Shown: positions 55,455 through 64,000 of the stretch, one piece after another
Layout: each line of letters begins with the position of its first letter
Position numbering within the stretch: the stretch's first letter is position 1
Translations under genes and position numbers: made by a program
Notes under the pieces: generated by a model
What the model saw: the letters and a program-made list of their open reading frames with translations, nothing else
Told to the model about the DNA's origin: nothing
Database searches by the model: none
Assembly: GCA_002070115.1 (NCBI GenBank)
Contig: MWCO01000013.1
Span: 1 to 64,000, forward strand
DNA: 64,000 bases
Reading direction: 5' to 3'
Origin: Deltaproteobacteria bacterium ADurb.Bin207
GTDB lineage: Bacteria > Myxococcota_A > Polyangia > Polyangiales > Polyangiaceae

Positions 55455-57709
55455 TTCGGGATCGCACTGAGATCGCCAGGATCATACCCAGGATGCCCAG
55501 AGCGTCTGGTCTGTCCTTTCTCATTGCCCTGTCCGTGCTCGCATCGTCCTTGACGGCCCAGGCCATCACGCGCTGCGAGGTATTGCGTCGCGCCCAGGCC
55601 TGGGTCGATGACCCCAATTCATGGTATTCCTGGGATGCCACGTATACGGATCCGACGACGGGTGTATGTTGTTATCGGCCCGATTGTTCGGGCATGGTTT
55701 CGGCGGCCTGGGGGCTTCCGCACCCCGGGCATACGACCTATAGTTTCGCTCCGGGGCCCTGGGACGACGGTGTCTCCTACGTGATAAGCGCCAGTCAGCT
55801 CAAACCGGGGGATGCATTGAATTATCCAGGCAATCCAAGCGCCGGTTCCGGCCATATCATGCTTTACGTATCGGGTAATTTCAATAGTGGATATGTCGAG
55901 GTGATGGAGGAATATTCTTACGGACACACAGCTACACGACGCTGGAGAAATATCGATACATCGATCTATTATCCAATCAGATATAAAAATATCGTCGATG
56001 GAGAACCCGAGGTTTGTAACGGGATTGACGATGATTGTGATGGCTTGATCGATGAGGGCGGGGTGTGTGATCATGAATACTTGTTGAACGGGCAGGCGAG
56101 GGTGGCACCGGCCCGGACCACGGATATCGATGGGGATGGGCGAGCGGATGTATGTGGACGTGGGGGTGCTGGGGTATGGTGCCACTTGTCCAACGGTACC
56201 TCCTGGGCGGTAAGGGGGCCGGTTCTTGGCTTGTCAGATGATAGCGGATGGGGCGATTCCTCCAATTGGGGAACCTTTCGATTCGGCGATATCGACGGTG
56301 ATGGTCGAGCGGATTTATGTGCTCGTGCTGATAAGGGGATGAGTTGTTGGAAGTCCGATGGCGTGAGTCTGAGCAAGAAAGTGACGGGCCCCGAGCTTTC
56401 GGATGCGAAGGGATTCAGCAAAGTCGAATACTTCAGCACGATCCGCCTTCTGGATATGGATGGCGACGGCATGGACGACGTATGTGTGCGAGCGGCGAAG
56501 GGGATCGTATGCTACAAGTCCACGGGCGATGGTTTTGGAGCGGTGTTGAACGGTCCTCCGTGGTCGGATACCGCGGGACTCAAGGAGCCGAAGTATTATG
56601 GTACGCTCCAAACCGGGGATGTGAATGGGGATGGGCGCATGGACGTATGCATGCGCATCAAAGAGGGAATGGAATGTTGGCTTTCGGATGGCAATGGATT
56701 CCCTACCAAGGTAAAAGGACCGGAATGGTCCGATGCCATGGGGTGGGGAGCGCGGCAGTATTGGAGCACGATCCGGTTGGTAGACGTGAATGGGGATGGC
56801 AAAGCAGACCTTTGTGCAAGGAACAAAAGTTCCTTGCGCTGTCATTTCTCCACGGGAAAGGGATTTGAAAAAGCCGTGGAAGTCGCGGCTTTGTCGGATG
56901 AACAAGGCTGGAACAAGGAAGGAAACTATCTTACTTTGCGAACGGGAGATATCGACGGCGATGGGGCGCAGGACCTTTGCATTCGCTCCAACACGAAAAT
57001 GCTATGCTATTTGTGGAATGGCTCCCAGTTTACACGGGTGGAAGGCCCCGCCTGGTCCAATGACCAAGGTTGGAATAACGCGGAGTATTACAATACCATC
57101 CAGATGGGGGATTTCGATGGCGATGGCAAAGCCGATATTTGTGGTCGTCACGCGGACGGATGGCGCTGCCACTCCTCCACGGGCAAAGGTTTTGGCAACG
57201 CGGTGTTGCTCGATGAATTCAAAGACAAAAGCGGGTGGAAACAGTCCAAGTATTACGCAACCATTTTTCTGGGCGGCCCCATGTGCATTCCGTCCGACGA
57301 GATCTGCAACGGCAAGGATGACGATTGCGATGGGCTGATCGATGAGGACGGGGTTTGTGATGAGCCTGGCGTCCCCGAGGTGGATGGGGGAACGGGAGGT
57401 TCCGGAGGGGCTGTTGGTTCTGGAGGAGCCGGTGGTTCTGGTGGAGCCGGTGGTTCTGGTGGATCGAGTGATACCGATAGTGGGCAGGGGGAAGGGGGGG
57501 AGCAACGGGATGGGTCTGCCAATGGCCAAGATAGCGGGAAGAGTGGATTGGAAAGCTCTTGGGATGAGGACGCTGGTTCCGGATGTGCGTGTCGCGCCGC
57601 GCCTTCCAAGACGGCGAACGGGCAATTCTTGTGGTTCGCTCTCGTTGGGCTTCTTTTGGGGAAGCGAAAAATAGGCTCCTCCAAGCTGCGCATCCCGAAG
57701 GTCCCATGA
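55451..57709 (+). CDS. Secreted NlpC/P60-like hydrolase with seven-repeat propeller and MYXO-CTERM-like tail
   Basis: About 752 residues. After a signal peptide comes an NlpC/P60-like domain with RPDCSGMVSAAW (catalytic Cys) and GSGHIMLYV (His). Then a CNGIDDDCDGLIDE metal-binding motif, seven FG-GAP/VCBS-type repeats each with DxDGDGxxD Ca-binding loops (for example DIDGDGRADVC, DVNGDGKADLC), and a second CNGKDDDCDGLIDE. A Gly/Ser-rich linker leads to GCACRAAPS, a hydrophobic helix and a basic end, the MYXO-CTERM sorting pattern. It is probably a peptidoglycan or peptide hydrolase displayed or released at the cell surface. Confidence 0.85.
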   Translation: MIRDRTEIARIIPRMPRASGLSFLIALSVLASSLTAQAITRCEVLRRAQAWVDDPNSWYSWDATYTDPTTGVCCYRPDCSGMVSAAWGLPHPGHTTYSFAPGPWDDGVSYVISASQLKPGDALNYPGNPSAGSGHIMLYVSGNFNSGYVEVMEEYSYGHTATRRWRNIDTSIYYPIRYKNIVDGEPEVCNGIDDDCDGLIDEGGVCDHEYLLNGQARVAPARTTDIDGDGRADVCGRGGAGVWCHLSNGTSWAVRGPVLGLSDDSGWGDSSNWGTFRFGDIDGDGRADLCARADKGMSCWKSDGVSLSKKVTGPELSDAKGFSKVEYFSTIRLLDMDGDGMDDVCVRAAKGIVCYKSTGDGFGAVLNGPPWSDTAGLKEPKYYGTLQTGDVNGDGRMDVCMRIKEGMECWLSDGNGFPTKVKGPEWSDAMGWGARQYWSTIRLVDVNGDGKADLCARNKSSLRCHFSTGKGFEKAVEVAALSDEQGWNKEGNYLTLRTGDIDGDGAQDLCIRSNTKMLCYLWNGSQFTRVEGPAWSNDQGWNNAEYYNTIQMGDFDGDGKADICGRHADGWRCHSSTGKGFGNAVLLDEFKDKSGWKQSKYYATIFLGGPMCIPSDEICNGKDDDCDGLIDEDGVCDEPGVPEVDGGTGGSGGAVGSGGAGGSGGAGGSGGSSDTDSGQGEGGEQRDGSANGQDSGKSGLESSWDEDAGSGCACRAAPSKTANGQFLWFALVGLLLGKRKIGSSKLRIPKVP

Positions 57710-58097
57710 CGCAGCCCATCTGATCCTGGACCTGCTCAATTCCGCTGAATTCATGCCCTATTCGTGTGTGGTACGCCAATGTGTCCAGCTTCGGAGCGAG
57801 GGATCAGGCTCTCCGGCTGAACAGCCTCTCATGGTCGTGATAGGCGGGGAGCGATTGAGTCTGCTGAAGCTGGCCGCTCGGAAGGTGGCACCCAAGTCGG
57901 CCTGCCATGATTGCGGGCGTTGATGGTCCCCACGGATAGCGTTGGAGATCGAAACACGAATATTGTATTGTAATTTCACATACTTGGCATCTAGGCGTTC
58001 CTTGTCGCATGGCCCATGGCCCGTGGTACGTGGGATGTGTCCGCGGGCTTATGATTTGATGAGCGGCTTCGCTTGCGCGTTGTGGTATGCCGATGGC
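57710..58097. other. Intergenic stretch before the M28 peptidase
   Basis: 388 bp with an AT-rich patch near 57958-57985 (ATTGTATTGTAATTTC). The peptidase frame is open upstream to 57942, but the extra residues are not peptidase-like. No RNA gene or terminator is evident. Confidence 0.45.
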
Positions 58098-59330
58098 ATG
58101 AACCGAAGCCAGGAAAAAGAGCTTATCGACCAAATCGTTCGCCATCTGGTGCAAGCGTGTCCGAGACGGTATCCCACGAGCGAATCGGAGGACAAGGCGC
58201 AACAGCTTGTGCGTATCTATCTCGAAGAGGCGGGCTTACGAACGGAATTTCACTCCTTTTCGTTCAACGCAAGCGCGGCGGCCAATGTGGCGTTGCACTT
58301 TGGATTAGGCACCGTGGGCACGGTGCTTGGAGGTGTCGCACCGCGTTTGGCGTTTGCGCTTCATGCTGGTTCGGCCCTGTCCTATTATGCGGAGTCGATG
58401 CATCGGGGGTATCTGCTGCGGCGCCTTTTTCCGCATCGTCCATGCCGCAATGTCCTTGGCGTGCTTCCTTCCCACAAGGAGCCACGTTTGCGCGTGGTGT
58501 TCATGGCTCATACGGACGCGGCTTTTACTGGTCTCATCTTCGATTCACGGGTTGTTCAGGCCATCAGCCATCGGTTGCCCCCGGGATTGGGGTGGCTGCA
58601 TCGACCGCTTTCGCTTGCGACACGCGCGCATGTTGCCCTTTCGGGGATCGATCTTCTGCGGTCGGTGGTCGGCCCGCTGGCTTTTCCTTTACGGCCGCTG
58701 GAATTCCTGTTGACCTTGCCATCGGCAGCGGTTTTCCTTGCCAGTTTGGAGGTGGCGCTGCGCAACGAAGTGGTTCCAGGCGCCAATGACAACCTTTCTG
58801 GCGTGGCAGCGCTGCCCGTTCTTGCCCGCCGGTTGGCCGAAGATCAGCCTGAAGATGTGGAATTCGTTTTCGTTTCCACCGCCGCGGAGGAAGCCATGAT
58901 GGGTGGCGCCGATGCGTTGGCGCGGCACGTGGAATCATCGTGGGACAAGGCCAAAACCGTGCTTATCGTGCTCGACACCCTAAGCCTGGGAAGTCTTCGT
59001 TTCCTCGATCCCGAGGGGCAGATTGGGCCGTTGCCTGTGCCTTTTTGGCTTCGGGAAACGGTGGAGGCCGCGGCGGCAAGTGAGGCACGTTTTCACGATG
59101 TCCAGGCGTTTCGTCCGCCTGTGGGGGGCACCGATGCCGCTCCTTTTCTCGCTCGGGGCTGGGACGCGGTGGCTCTTACCTGCATCGATCCATCGCTCGG
59201 TTCCGCGCGTCATTATCACCAAATGACCGACGATCCGGACCATCTCGACCTCGATCAGGTGCTTCATGCGGTGGACTTCGCCGAGGCCCTCGCGCGCAGA
59301 ATCGTCCGCGATCGAAGCAGAGCCCAATGA
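58098..59330 (+). CDS. Zinc peptidase of family M28
   Basis: About 410 residues from ATG 58098. A lid-like N-terminal part with one or two hydrophobic stretches is followed by M28 metal-ligand motifs in order: AHTDA (H138, D140), GANDNLSGVA, TAAEEAMMGG, VLDTLSLG and RHYHQMTDDPDHLD. It removes N-terminal amino acids or is a carboxypeptidase-like relative. Start is uncertain, as no good ribosome-binding site is seen; ATG 58059 is an alternative. A GHR-type reductase gene follows 64 bp on. Confidence 0.85.
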   Translation: MNRSQEKELIDQIVRHLVQACPRRYPTSESEDKAQQLVRIYLEEAGLRTEFHSFSFNASAAANVALHFGLGTVGTVLGGVAPRLAFALHAGSALSYYAESMHRGYLLRRLFPHRPCRNVLGVLPSHKEPRLRVVFMAHTDAAFTGLIFDSRVVQAISHRLPPGLGWLHRPLSLATRAHVALSGIDLLRSVVGPLAFPLRPLEFLLTLPSAAVFLASLEVALRNEVVPGANDNLSGVAALPVLARRLAEDQPEDVEFVFVSTAAEEAMMGGADALARHVESSWDKAKTVLIVLDTLSLGSLRFLDPEGQIGPLPVPFWLRETVEAAAASEARFHDVQAFRPPVGGTDAAPFLARGWDAVALTCIDPSLGSARHYHQMTDDPDHLDLDQVLHAVDFAEALARRIVRDRSRAQ

Positions 59331-59394
59331 AAAAAGCCCGTTTTGTGAAGCGGAAGGGTGGTGCCTGGGGCTCGAGCCCACTACGTTGAGGTTC

Positions 59395-60369
59395 ATGGGA
59401 AGACTTGAAAACGGAGCATGGGTTGCGGATTGGTATGATACCAGCCGAACCGGTGGGCAATTCGTTCGTTCCACAACGACATTCCGTCATTGGATCACGC
59501 CGGATGGTTCTGCGGGGCCTTCGGGCGAAGGCGGTTTTCCCGCGGAGTTGGGACGGTATCATCTCTATGTATCCCTGGCGTGCCCCTGGGCGCACCGCAC
59601 CTTGATTTACCGCGTGCGCAAGAGACTCGAGGAACATATTTCCTTATCCGTCGTTCATCCCGACATGCTTGAAGATGGTTGGACGTTTGCTACCGATTTC
59701 CCCGGAACGACAGGGGATACGTTGTACAACCTGCCGTTTTTACGTGATATTTATACGCGAGTATCCCCCACGATATCCGGCCGTGTGACGGTGCCCGTTC
59801 TTTGGGATAAAAAGCGGCATACCATCGTTTCCAACGAATCCTCCGAGATCATCCGCATGTTCAACTCCGCGTTTAATCATCTTACGGGGAATGAAGAAGA
59901 TGATTGGCCTTTGGAATTGCGCGACGAGATCGATGCCATGAACGATCGTATCTATCATGGATTGAACAATGGAGTCTATCGAGCGGGTTTTGCGACATCG
60001 CAACAAGCCTACGATGGCGCCGTGACCCAGGTATTTGCCACGCTTGACTGGCTGGAAGAACGCCTGAAGACGCATCGCTACTTGATGGGCGAGCGGATGA
60101 CGGAAGCGGACTGGCGGCTATTTCCCACCCTTATGCGTTTCGATTCCGTATATCACTTGCACTTCAAGTGCAATCGCAGGCGACTCATCGATTATCCCAA
60201 CCTATGGGGTTATACGAGGGAGCTTTATCAGAAAGAGGGAATCGCCCGGACGGTTCATCTGGACCATATCGTACGTCATTATCATAGGAGCCATACCACC
60301 ATCAACCCTTACCATATCATTCCTATCAATCCGATCATCGATTTCGAGGCGCCTCACGGCCGGGGATGA
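59395..60369 (+). CDS. Glutathionyl-hydroquinone reductase (Xi-class GST)
   Basis: 324 residues from ATG 59395, preceded by TTGAGG. The active-site motif is SLACPWAHRT (C63), as in YqjG/PcpF enzymes, which reduce glutathionyl-hydroquinones. FATDFPGTTGD, PVLWDKKRHTIVSNESSEI and a C-terminal alpha domain ending NPYHIIPINP also fit. It detoxifies quinone-glutathione adducts in the cytoplasm. Confidence 0.93.
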   Translation: MGRLENGAWVADWYDTSRTGGQFVRSTTTFRHWITPDGSAGPSGEGGFPAELGRYHLYVSLACPWAHRTLIYRVRKRLEEHISLSVVHPDMLEDGWTFATDFPGTTGDTLYNLPFLRDIYTRVSPTISGRVTVPVLWDKKRHTIVSNESSEIIRMFNSAFNHLTGNEEDDWPLELRDEIDAMNDRIYHGLNNGVYRAGFATSQQAYDGAVTQVFATLDWLEERLKTHRYLMGERMTEADWRLFPTLMRFDSVYHLHFKCNRRRLIDYPNLWGYTRELYQKEGIARTVHLDHIVRHYHRSHTTINPYHIIPINPIIDFEAPHGRG

Positions 60370-60567
60370 GGCCGTCGACGTATGGCACGTAGCGAGAAAG
60401 GCTCCACGCTTGCCATTTCCTAGGTTGGTGCCAATATGTGCCAACCGCGACGAGGATTTCTGCGCCATTCGGTCAAGGAGCTGGGTATTTGGGGCTTTGA
60501 TGGGGAAAAGCGGCTTTGGCACCAAGATTGCTCCGAGGCTTTTTCGACCCGATAGGAGAATCCAGTC

Positions 60568-61932
60568 ATGAACACTCGAGTCCCTTTTCTAGCTGCCACG
60601 TTGGCTTCGTTTCTGTTTGGTGCTTGCAGTTCCGAGGATACCTCGCCCGCCCACAAAGACCCGTCTCCCATAGAAAACGAAAATAACCAACCGGGTAAAG
60701 TCGCCCGTTCGACCTTACCGAGGGAAAGCGAACCGCAGATAAGCGAGCAGGCCAAAATCGAACTTGTCGAAGGCCACAATGCTTTCGCTTTGCAGATGTA
60801 CGATCTCATCCGCAAGGACGAAGGTGTTGGGGAGAATATGTTCTTTTCCCCCACGAGCATGCTTCTCGCCCTGTCCATGGCGTATGCTGGAGCGCAAGGG
60901 GACACGGCCAACGAGATGAAAAACGCGCTGCACTTTGCCCTTCCCCCCGAACAATTGGCCGCTGGCTTCAACTGGCTCGACCAGACTCTGGAAGGAAGAG
61001 AAGAAGCCGCCTATAAGGTAGCTGTTTCCGAAGCGGCAAAGTGGGACCTCGAGCCTCCGTCGCGCGACGATTTTCGGCTTCATATCGTCAATTCCATTTG
61101 GGGGGAGGCGAAAATGACCTTCGAACAGCCTTTCCTCGACACCTTGGCCCGGCACTATGATGCGGGCGTATTCCTTTCCGATTTCCGCAACAACCCTGAA
61201 GTCGAGCGCGTTCGCATCAACGATTGGGTTGCGGAAGAGACGTGGGACAGGATTCAGGATCTGCTGCCGCCAGGAACCATCGACACCATGACGCGCACCG
61301 TGCTCGTCAATGCCATTCACTTGAAGCTGCCGTGGGATGAGGAGTTCCGAGTCGTCGACGATATGTCTTTCCATCGACTCGATGGCTCTACGATGGCGGT
61401 TCCTACCATCGCCAATACGAAATATTGGCCTTATCTGGAAGAAGACGGCCTGCAAGCCGTACGAGTTCCTCTCAAAGGCGGCAATATCGATCTCGTCATC
61501 ATAGCTCCGGCCCAAGGTCAACTCGATGCATTCGAGTCGCGGCTGACGACCGACGGATTTGCCTCGATATTCGATAAGATGGAGACACGAGAGGTGGCTC
61601 TTCACTTGCCGAAAGTCAAGTTCACCACGCCATCCGTCTCGCTTACATCCAAGCTTCAGATCATGGGGATGAACGTTCATTTCACCTCGTCGGCCGACTT
61701 TTCAGGGATTACCAAGGATGAATCCCTGTTCATTTCAGACGTAGTACATAAAGCCATGCTCGGCATCGACGAACACGGCGTGGAGGCCGCGGCTGCCACA
61801 GCGGTGGTCATGGCGGGTTCAGGTGTTCCGGACCCGGTGGATTTCGATGTCGATCGCCCATTTTTCGTAGGTATCGTGGATAAAACCAATACCGTTCTGT
61901 TCGCGGGACATATCGTCGATCCTACCAAGTAA
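60568..61932 (+). CDS. Serpin (serine protease inhibitor), lipoprotein
   Basis: 454 residues from ATG 60568, preceded by AGGAGAA. An N-terminal lipoprotein signal (LFGAC) and a linker of about 45 residues precede a full serpin fold: NAFALQMYDLI, NMFFSPTSMLLALSMAYAGA, LVNAIHLKLPWDEEF and the C-terminal DRPFFVGIVDKTNTVLFAGHIVDP. The reactive-centre loop (about 400-425) has an inhibitory hinge GVEAAAATAVV, followed by small residues near P1 (MAGSG), suggesting an elastase- or subtilisin-like target. It probably guards the envelope against proteases. Confidence 0.93.
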   Translation: MNTRVPFLAATLASFLFGACSSEDTSPAHKDPSPIENENNQPGKVARSTLPRESEPQISEQAKIELVEGHNAFALQMYDLIRKDEGVGENMFFSPTSMLLALSMAYAGAQGDTANEMKNALHFALPPEQLAAGFNWLDQTLEGREEAAYKVAVSEAAKWDLEPPSRDDFRLHIVNSIWGEAKMTFEQPFLDTLARHYDAGVFLSDFRNNPEVERVRINDWVAEETWDRIQDLLPPGTIDTMTRTVLVNAIHLKLPWDEEFRVVDDMSFHRLDGSTMAVPTIANTKYWPYLEEDGLQAVRVPLKGGNIDLVIIAPAQGQLDAFESRLTTDGFASIFDKMETREVALHLPKVKFTTPSVSLTSKLQIMGMNVHFTSSADFSGITKDESLFISDVVHKAMLGIDEHGVEAAAATAVVMAGSGVPDPVDFDVDRPFFVGIVDKTNTVLFAGHIVDPTK

Positions 61933-61977
61933 TCACCGTTCTCGGGGAGCTTCACGTTCCCGCGGTAGTCGAGGCGG

Positions 61978-62066
61978 GGCGCTGAGCCATCCCCTCATTT
62001 TTCCCAGCGCCAAAAAAAATTCTCAGCTCGTATCCCTTTCCAATTCAGGAAAAAATGAGGGGATCT
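61978..62066. mobile_element. MITE-like repeat element, short copy
   Basis: An 89-bp element. Its ends (61978-62005 and 62024-62066) match those of the copy at 32646-32930. The terminal inverted repeats (61988-62005 and 62048-62065; core ATCCCCTCATTTTT) agree at 16 of 18 positions, so the RNA would fold into a strong hairpin and may also terminate the serpin transcript. Only 18 bp separate the ends. The rest of the gap to 62342 (276 bp) shows no recognisable gene. Confidence 0.65.
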
Positions 62067-62342
62067 GTTAGCCCTCCAGAGGATAGGAAAACCAGGGTGC
62101 GAAGCGCTCAAGCTGAGCCTGGTGGCGTATCGGAGTCTTTGGTGGCTTAGCGATTTCCACGGTTGCGGGTTGATTGGCTGGCGTCCGTAGCCCTCTTATG
62201 CTCCTCGACCCTCGATGCACCCTTGGAAAACGCGGTTATCGCGCGCGAGTTTCCGTCATTCCGACCGCCCTGGCCATCGGATTCTCAAAGATGTGCCGGT
62301 TCTGATTGCATCTCGGCGCTCAACCTGTGACAATTCAGCATC

Positions 62343-63221
62343 TTGGACCGGATCGATTTGCTTGCCAGCATACCTATGTTCGAAGGGCTCGAAAACGAGG
62401 ACCTGGAGGTGTTGGCGCGCGAGCTTCGGGTCCACCCGCTCGTGCCTGGCGACATGGTATTTCACGCGGGCGACGAGGGAAACTCGATGTTCATCGTTGC
62501 CGCGGGAGTGGTGGATATTTTTCTTCCCGGCTTGGATCCTTCTTCGAACCTGGTTGTGGCAACGCTGGAAGCGGGCACGTATTTCGGAGAGTTTGCTTTA
62601 TTCGATAATCAGCCTCGAAGCGCGAGCGCGCAGGTCACCTCCGACACCGTGTTGCTGGAGCTTGGCCGCGACGCGCTCATGAGATATTGGGAGGATCGTC
62701 CTAACGCAGCGTTGGGAATTCTGCGCACCATGTCCGAGCGGTTACGAGAAACCAATGCGATGCTTGGTGCGCGGGCGACGCGTAACGTCGTCGAAGAATA
62801 CGAGCAAGGCATGCGTTGGTCGGATCGAGTGGCCGATCAGGTAGCGCGGCTCAATGGCTCGTGGTCATTCATTTTTGTATTGTCGGCGGTGATGGTCATC
62901 TGGGCGCTGCTCAACGTGCATCACTTGCTTTTCGGACACCCTCCGGACCCTTATCCTTACATCTTTTTCAACTTGGTGCTGGCGGTTCTCATCGCCTTGC
63001 AGTGGCCTCTCATCGTCATGAGTCAGAACCGTCGCGCCGAAAAGGAAAGGCGCGCGGCGGAACTCGACTTCCAAGTGAACTTGAAAAACGAAACCCATTG
63101 CGAGGAGTTGTTGGGAGAACTCCGTGCTTTTCGCGCCGAATGGGAAGGGCGAGAGGAGCAACTTGCTGGCTTGCTGGCGCGACGACACCTTGGCGATTCT
63201 TACGAGGCGCGTGACCGATAG
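62343..63221 (+). CDS. Cyclic-nucleotide-binding domain protein with DUF1003 membrane domain
   Basis: 292 residues from TTG 62343, the earliest start in frame; the domain begins at once (LLASIPMFEGLENEDLEVLA). A cNMP-binding domain (about 1-125) has the phosphate-binding cassette YFGEFALFDNQPRSASA. DUF1003 follows (about 155-255): DRVADQVARLNGSWSFI and two transmembrane helices around VLSAVMVIWALLN and FNLVLAVLIALQW. A C-terminal coiled coil ends the protein. Probably an inner-membrane cAMP/cGMP-responsive regulator; partner unknown. Confidence 0.85.
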   Translation: MDRIDLLASIPMFEGLENEDLEVLARELRVHPLVPGDMVFHAGDEGNSMFIVAAGVVDIFLPGLDPSSNLVVATLEAGTYFGEFALFDNQPRSASAQVTSDTVLLELGRDALMRYWEDRPNAALGILRTMSERLRETNAMLGARATRNVVEEYEQGMRWSDRVADQVARLNGSWSFIFVLSAVMVIWALLNVHHLLFGHPPDPYPYIFFNLVLAVLIALQWPLIVMSQNRRAEKERRAAELDFQVNLKNETHCEELLGELRAFRAEWEGREEQLAGLLARRHLGDSYEARDR

Positions 63222-63258
63222 AGCACCCCCATCGCCCCCCCAGCGTCTGAGGCTCCCG

Positions 63259-64000
63259 ATGCCCTCTTCCTTTCGCCATCCACAAAGATTTCTGAAATTA
63301 TTCGCGTACTTGACTCTTGTCGGAGCCACCGCCTGCAGCGGATATGAACCGCCCTGTTCCACCGAACCATCCACATGGATCGTGGATGAATCGTTGGAGG
63401 AGCAAGCTCCCTTTTTTCCTTCCCTCGAGCCGAGCGATCGCGGGACCCTCGTGGCATCCTGGCTCATGACTCCTTTGGCCCAGACATCGCACGCGGGGGC
63501 ATTGCGCGACAGCGTGGTGGGGGTAGCCATCCTATCCCAGGAAGGCCGCTTGCTGGAGCGATACGCATTTCCGCTTTTCGAGGGGTGGGAAGACGACGAT
63601 CTGCCGCACGACAATTTCGGTTTCTGTTTTTCCCCTTACGGGCTCGTGCTTCGGTGGACGCGAATGTCAACGCTCAGTGCGGTCGGCGATCCCCCTCGTA
63701 TTCGAACGAGCTTGTGGGTGCAGCGAATTTTCCGAAACGGTCGAAATGAACCGCCGTATTCACCGGCCAATATGAATTGTGAACAATGTGTCGTTCAGCT
63801 TTCCGGTGCTTGTCGTGATGGCTTTGCGTCGGTATTGTTCTCGGCCCTGCCCGAGCCGTCTCAGGGGAGCGCGGATGAGCCGGAAATACTTGTTTTTTCA
63901 TGGGATTTGGCTGCGACCAGAAGTACCTCCGGACCGCTTGCCTGGCTCGACGCCACCCCCACGCAGGCGTCGGCGCCGTACTTGCTGGGGGACGAAAAGA
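63259..64000 (+). CDS. Putative lipoprotein, cut by the right window edge
   Basis: The plus-strand frame opens at ATG 63259 and stays open for at least 247 codons to the window end, so the C-terminus is missing. The N-terminus is a lipoprotein signal (FAYLTLVGATAC). The following sequence is a mixed globular region with several cysteines (STEPSTW, NMNCEQCVVQLSGAC). It begins 38 bp after the DUF1003 gene. No family recognised. Confidence 0.7.
   Translation, partial: MPSSFRHPQRFLKLFAYLTLVGATACSGYEPPCSTEPSTWIVDESLEEQAPFFPSLEPSDRGTLVASWLMTPLAQTSHAGALRDSVVGVAILSQEGRLLERYAFPLFEGWEDDDLPHDNFGFCFSPYGLVLRWTRMSTLSAVGDPPRIRTSLWVQRIFRNGRNEPPYSPANMNCEQCVVQLSGACRDGFASVLFSALPEPSQGSADEPEILVFSWDLAATRSTSGPLAWLDATPTQASAPYLLGDEK

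Noticed and set aside
57400-57470. GGTGGTTCTGGTGGAGCC repeats as a mobile repeat
   Set aside because: They lie in frame in the secreted protein and encode its Gly/Ser linker.

Overview
The window looks like chromosome of a Myxococcota (delta-proteobacterial) species of moderate GC. The strongest marker is a secreted protein at 55451-57709 that ends in a MYXO-CTERM-like sorting tail and carries CNGxDDDCDG metal-binding motifs. Supporting signs are many lipoproteins, TPR/PEGA and WD40 proteins, a eukaryotic-type Ser/Thr kinase, receiver/kinase hybrids, a roadblock protein and a monomeric isocitrate dehydrogenase. Both window edges cut genes: an AAA/TPR protein on the left and a lipoprotein on the right.

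Layout. 0-8 kb: signalling (AAA-TPR, receiver-XRE fusion, Ser/Thr kinase, CheY-like receiver), a GT-C-like membrane protein, and housekeeping rlmN and mazG. 8.5-11.9 kb: gyrA and nth. 12-24 kb: a degenerate aconitase-family protein, a roadblock protein, ornithine aminotransferase, a TPR/PEGA protein, a cyclic-diphosphoglycerate-synthetase-like GTPase, two overlapping histidine kinase genes, initiator tRNA-fMet with promoter and terminator, and an M19 dipeptidase. 24-26 kb: a WD40 lipoprotein preceded by a duplicated AACGTT motif. 26.4-32.2 kb: a 1929-aa transglutaminase-like/DUF4011/SF1 helicase/nuclease/DUF3320 protein. 32.6-43 kb: a MITE-like repeat, a phosphatase/ADP-ribosylglycohydrolase fusion and, divergent from it, a seven-gene packed operon. 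43-64 kb: envelope and metabolic genes (LolA-like protein, barrel, saccharopine dehydrogenase-like enzyme, YceI, Icd, NlpC/P60-propeller protein, M28 peptidase, glutathionyl-hydroquinone reductase, serpin, cNMP-DUF1003 protein) and a second copy of the MITE-like repeat.

The best candidate for an undescribed system is 33.0-43.0 kb. An operon encodes a MoxR-type AAA+ ATPase, an unknown protein, a vWA protein with an HEIGHH metallopeptidase-like motif, a second unknown protein, a PaaK-like adenylate-forming enzyme, PnuC (nicotinamide riboside uptake) and NadR (NR kinase/NMN adenylyltransferase). Nearly all its genes overlap. Facing it is the inositol-phosphatase-family/ADP-ribosylglycohydrolase fusion. 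Together these suggest an NAD(P)- or ADP-ribose-centred MoxR-vWA system, perhaps for stress or conflict. The giant helicase-nuclease next to it may belong to the same accessory island. The gene identities of PnuC, NadR, MoxR, vWA and ADPRH are secure from motifs; the joint function is inference.

A second notable point is the aconitase-family protein at 11967-13793. It keeps the Aquifex-type aconitase architecture but has lost all the cysteine motifs that hold the iron-sulfur cluster.
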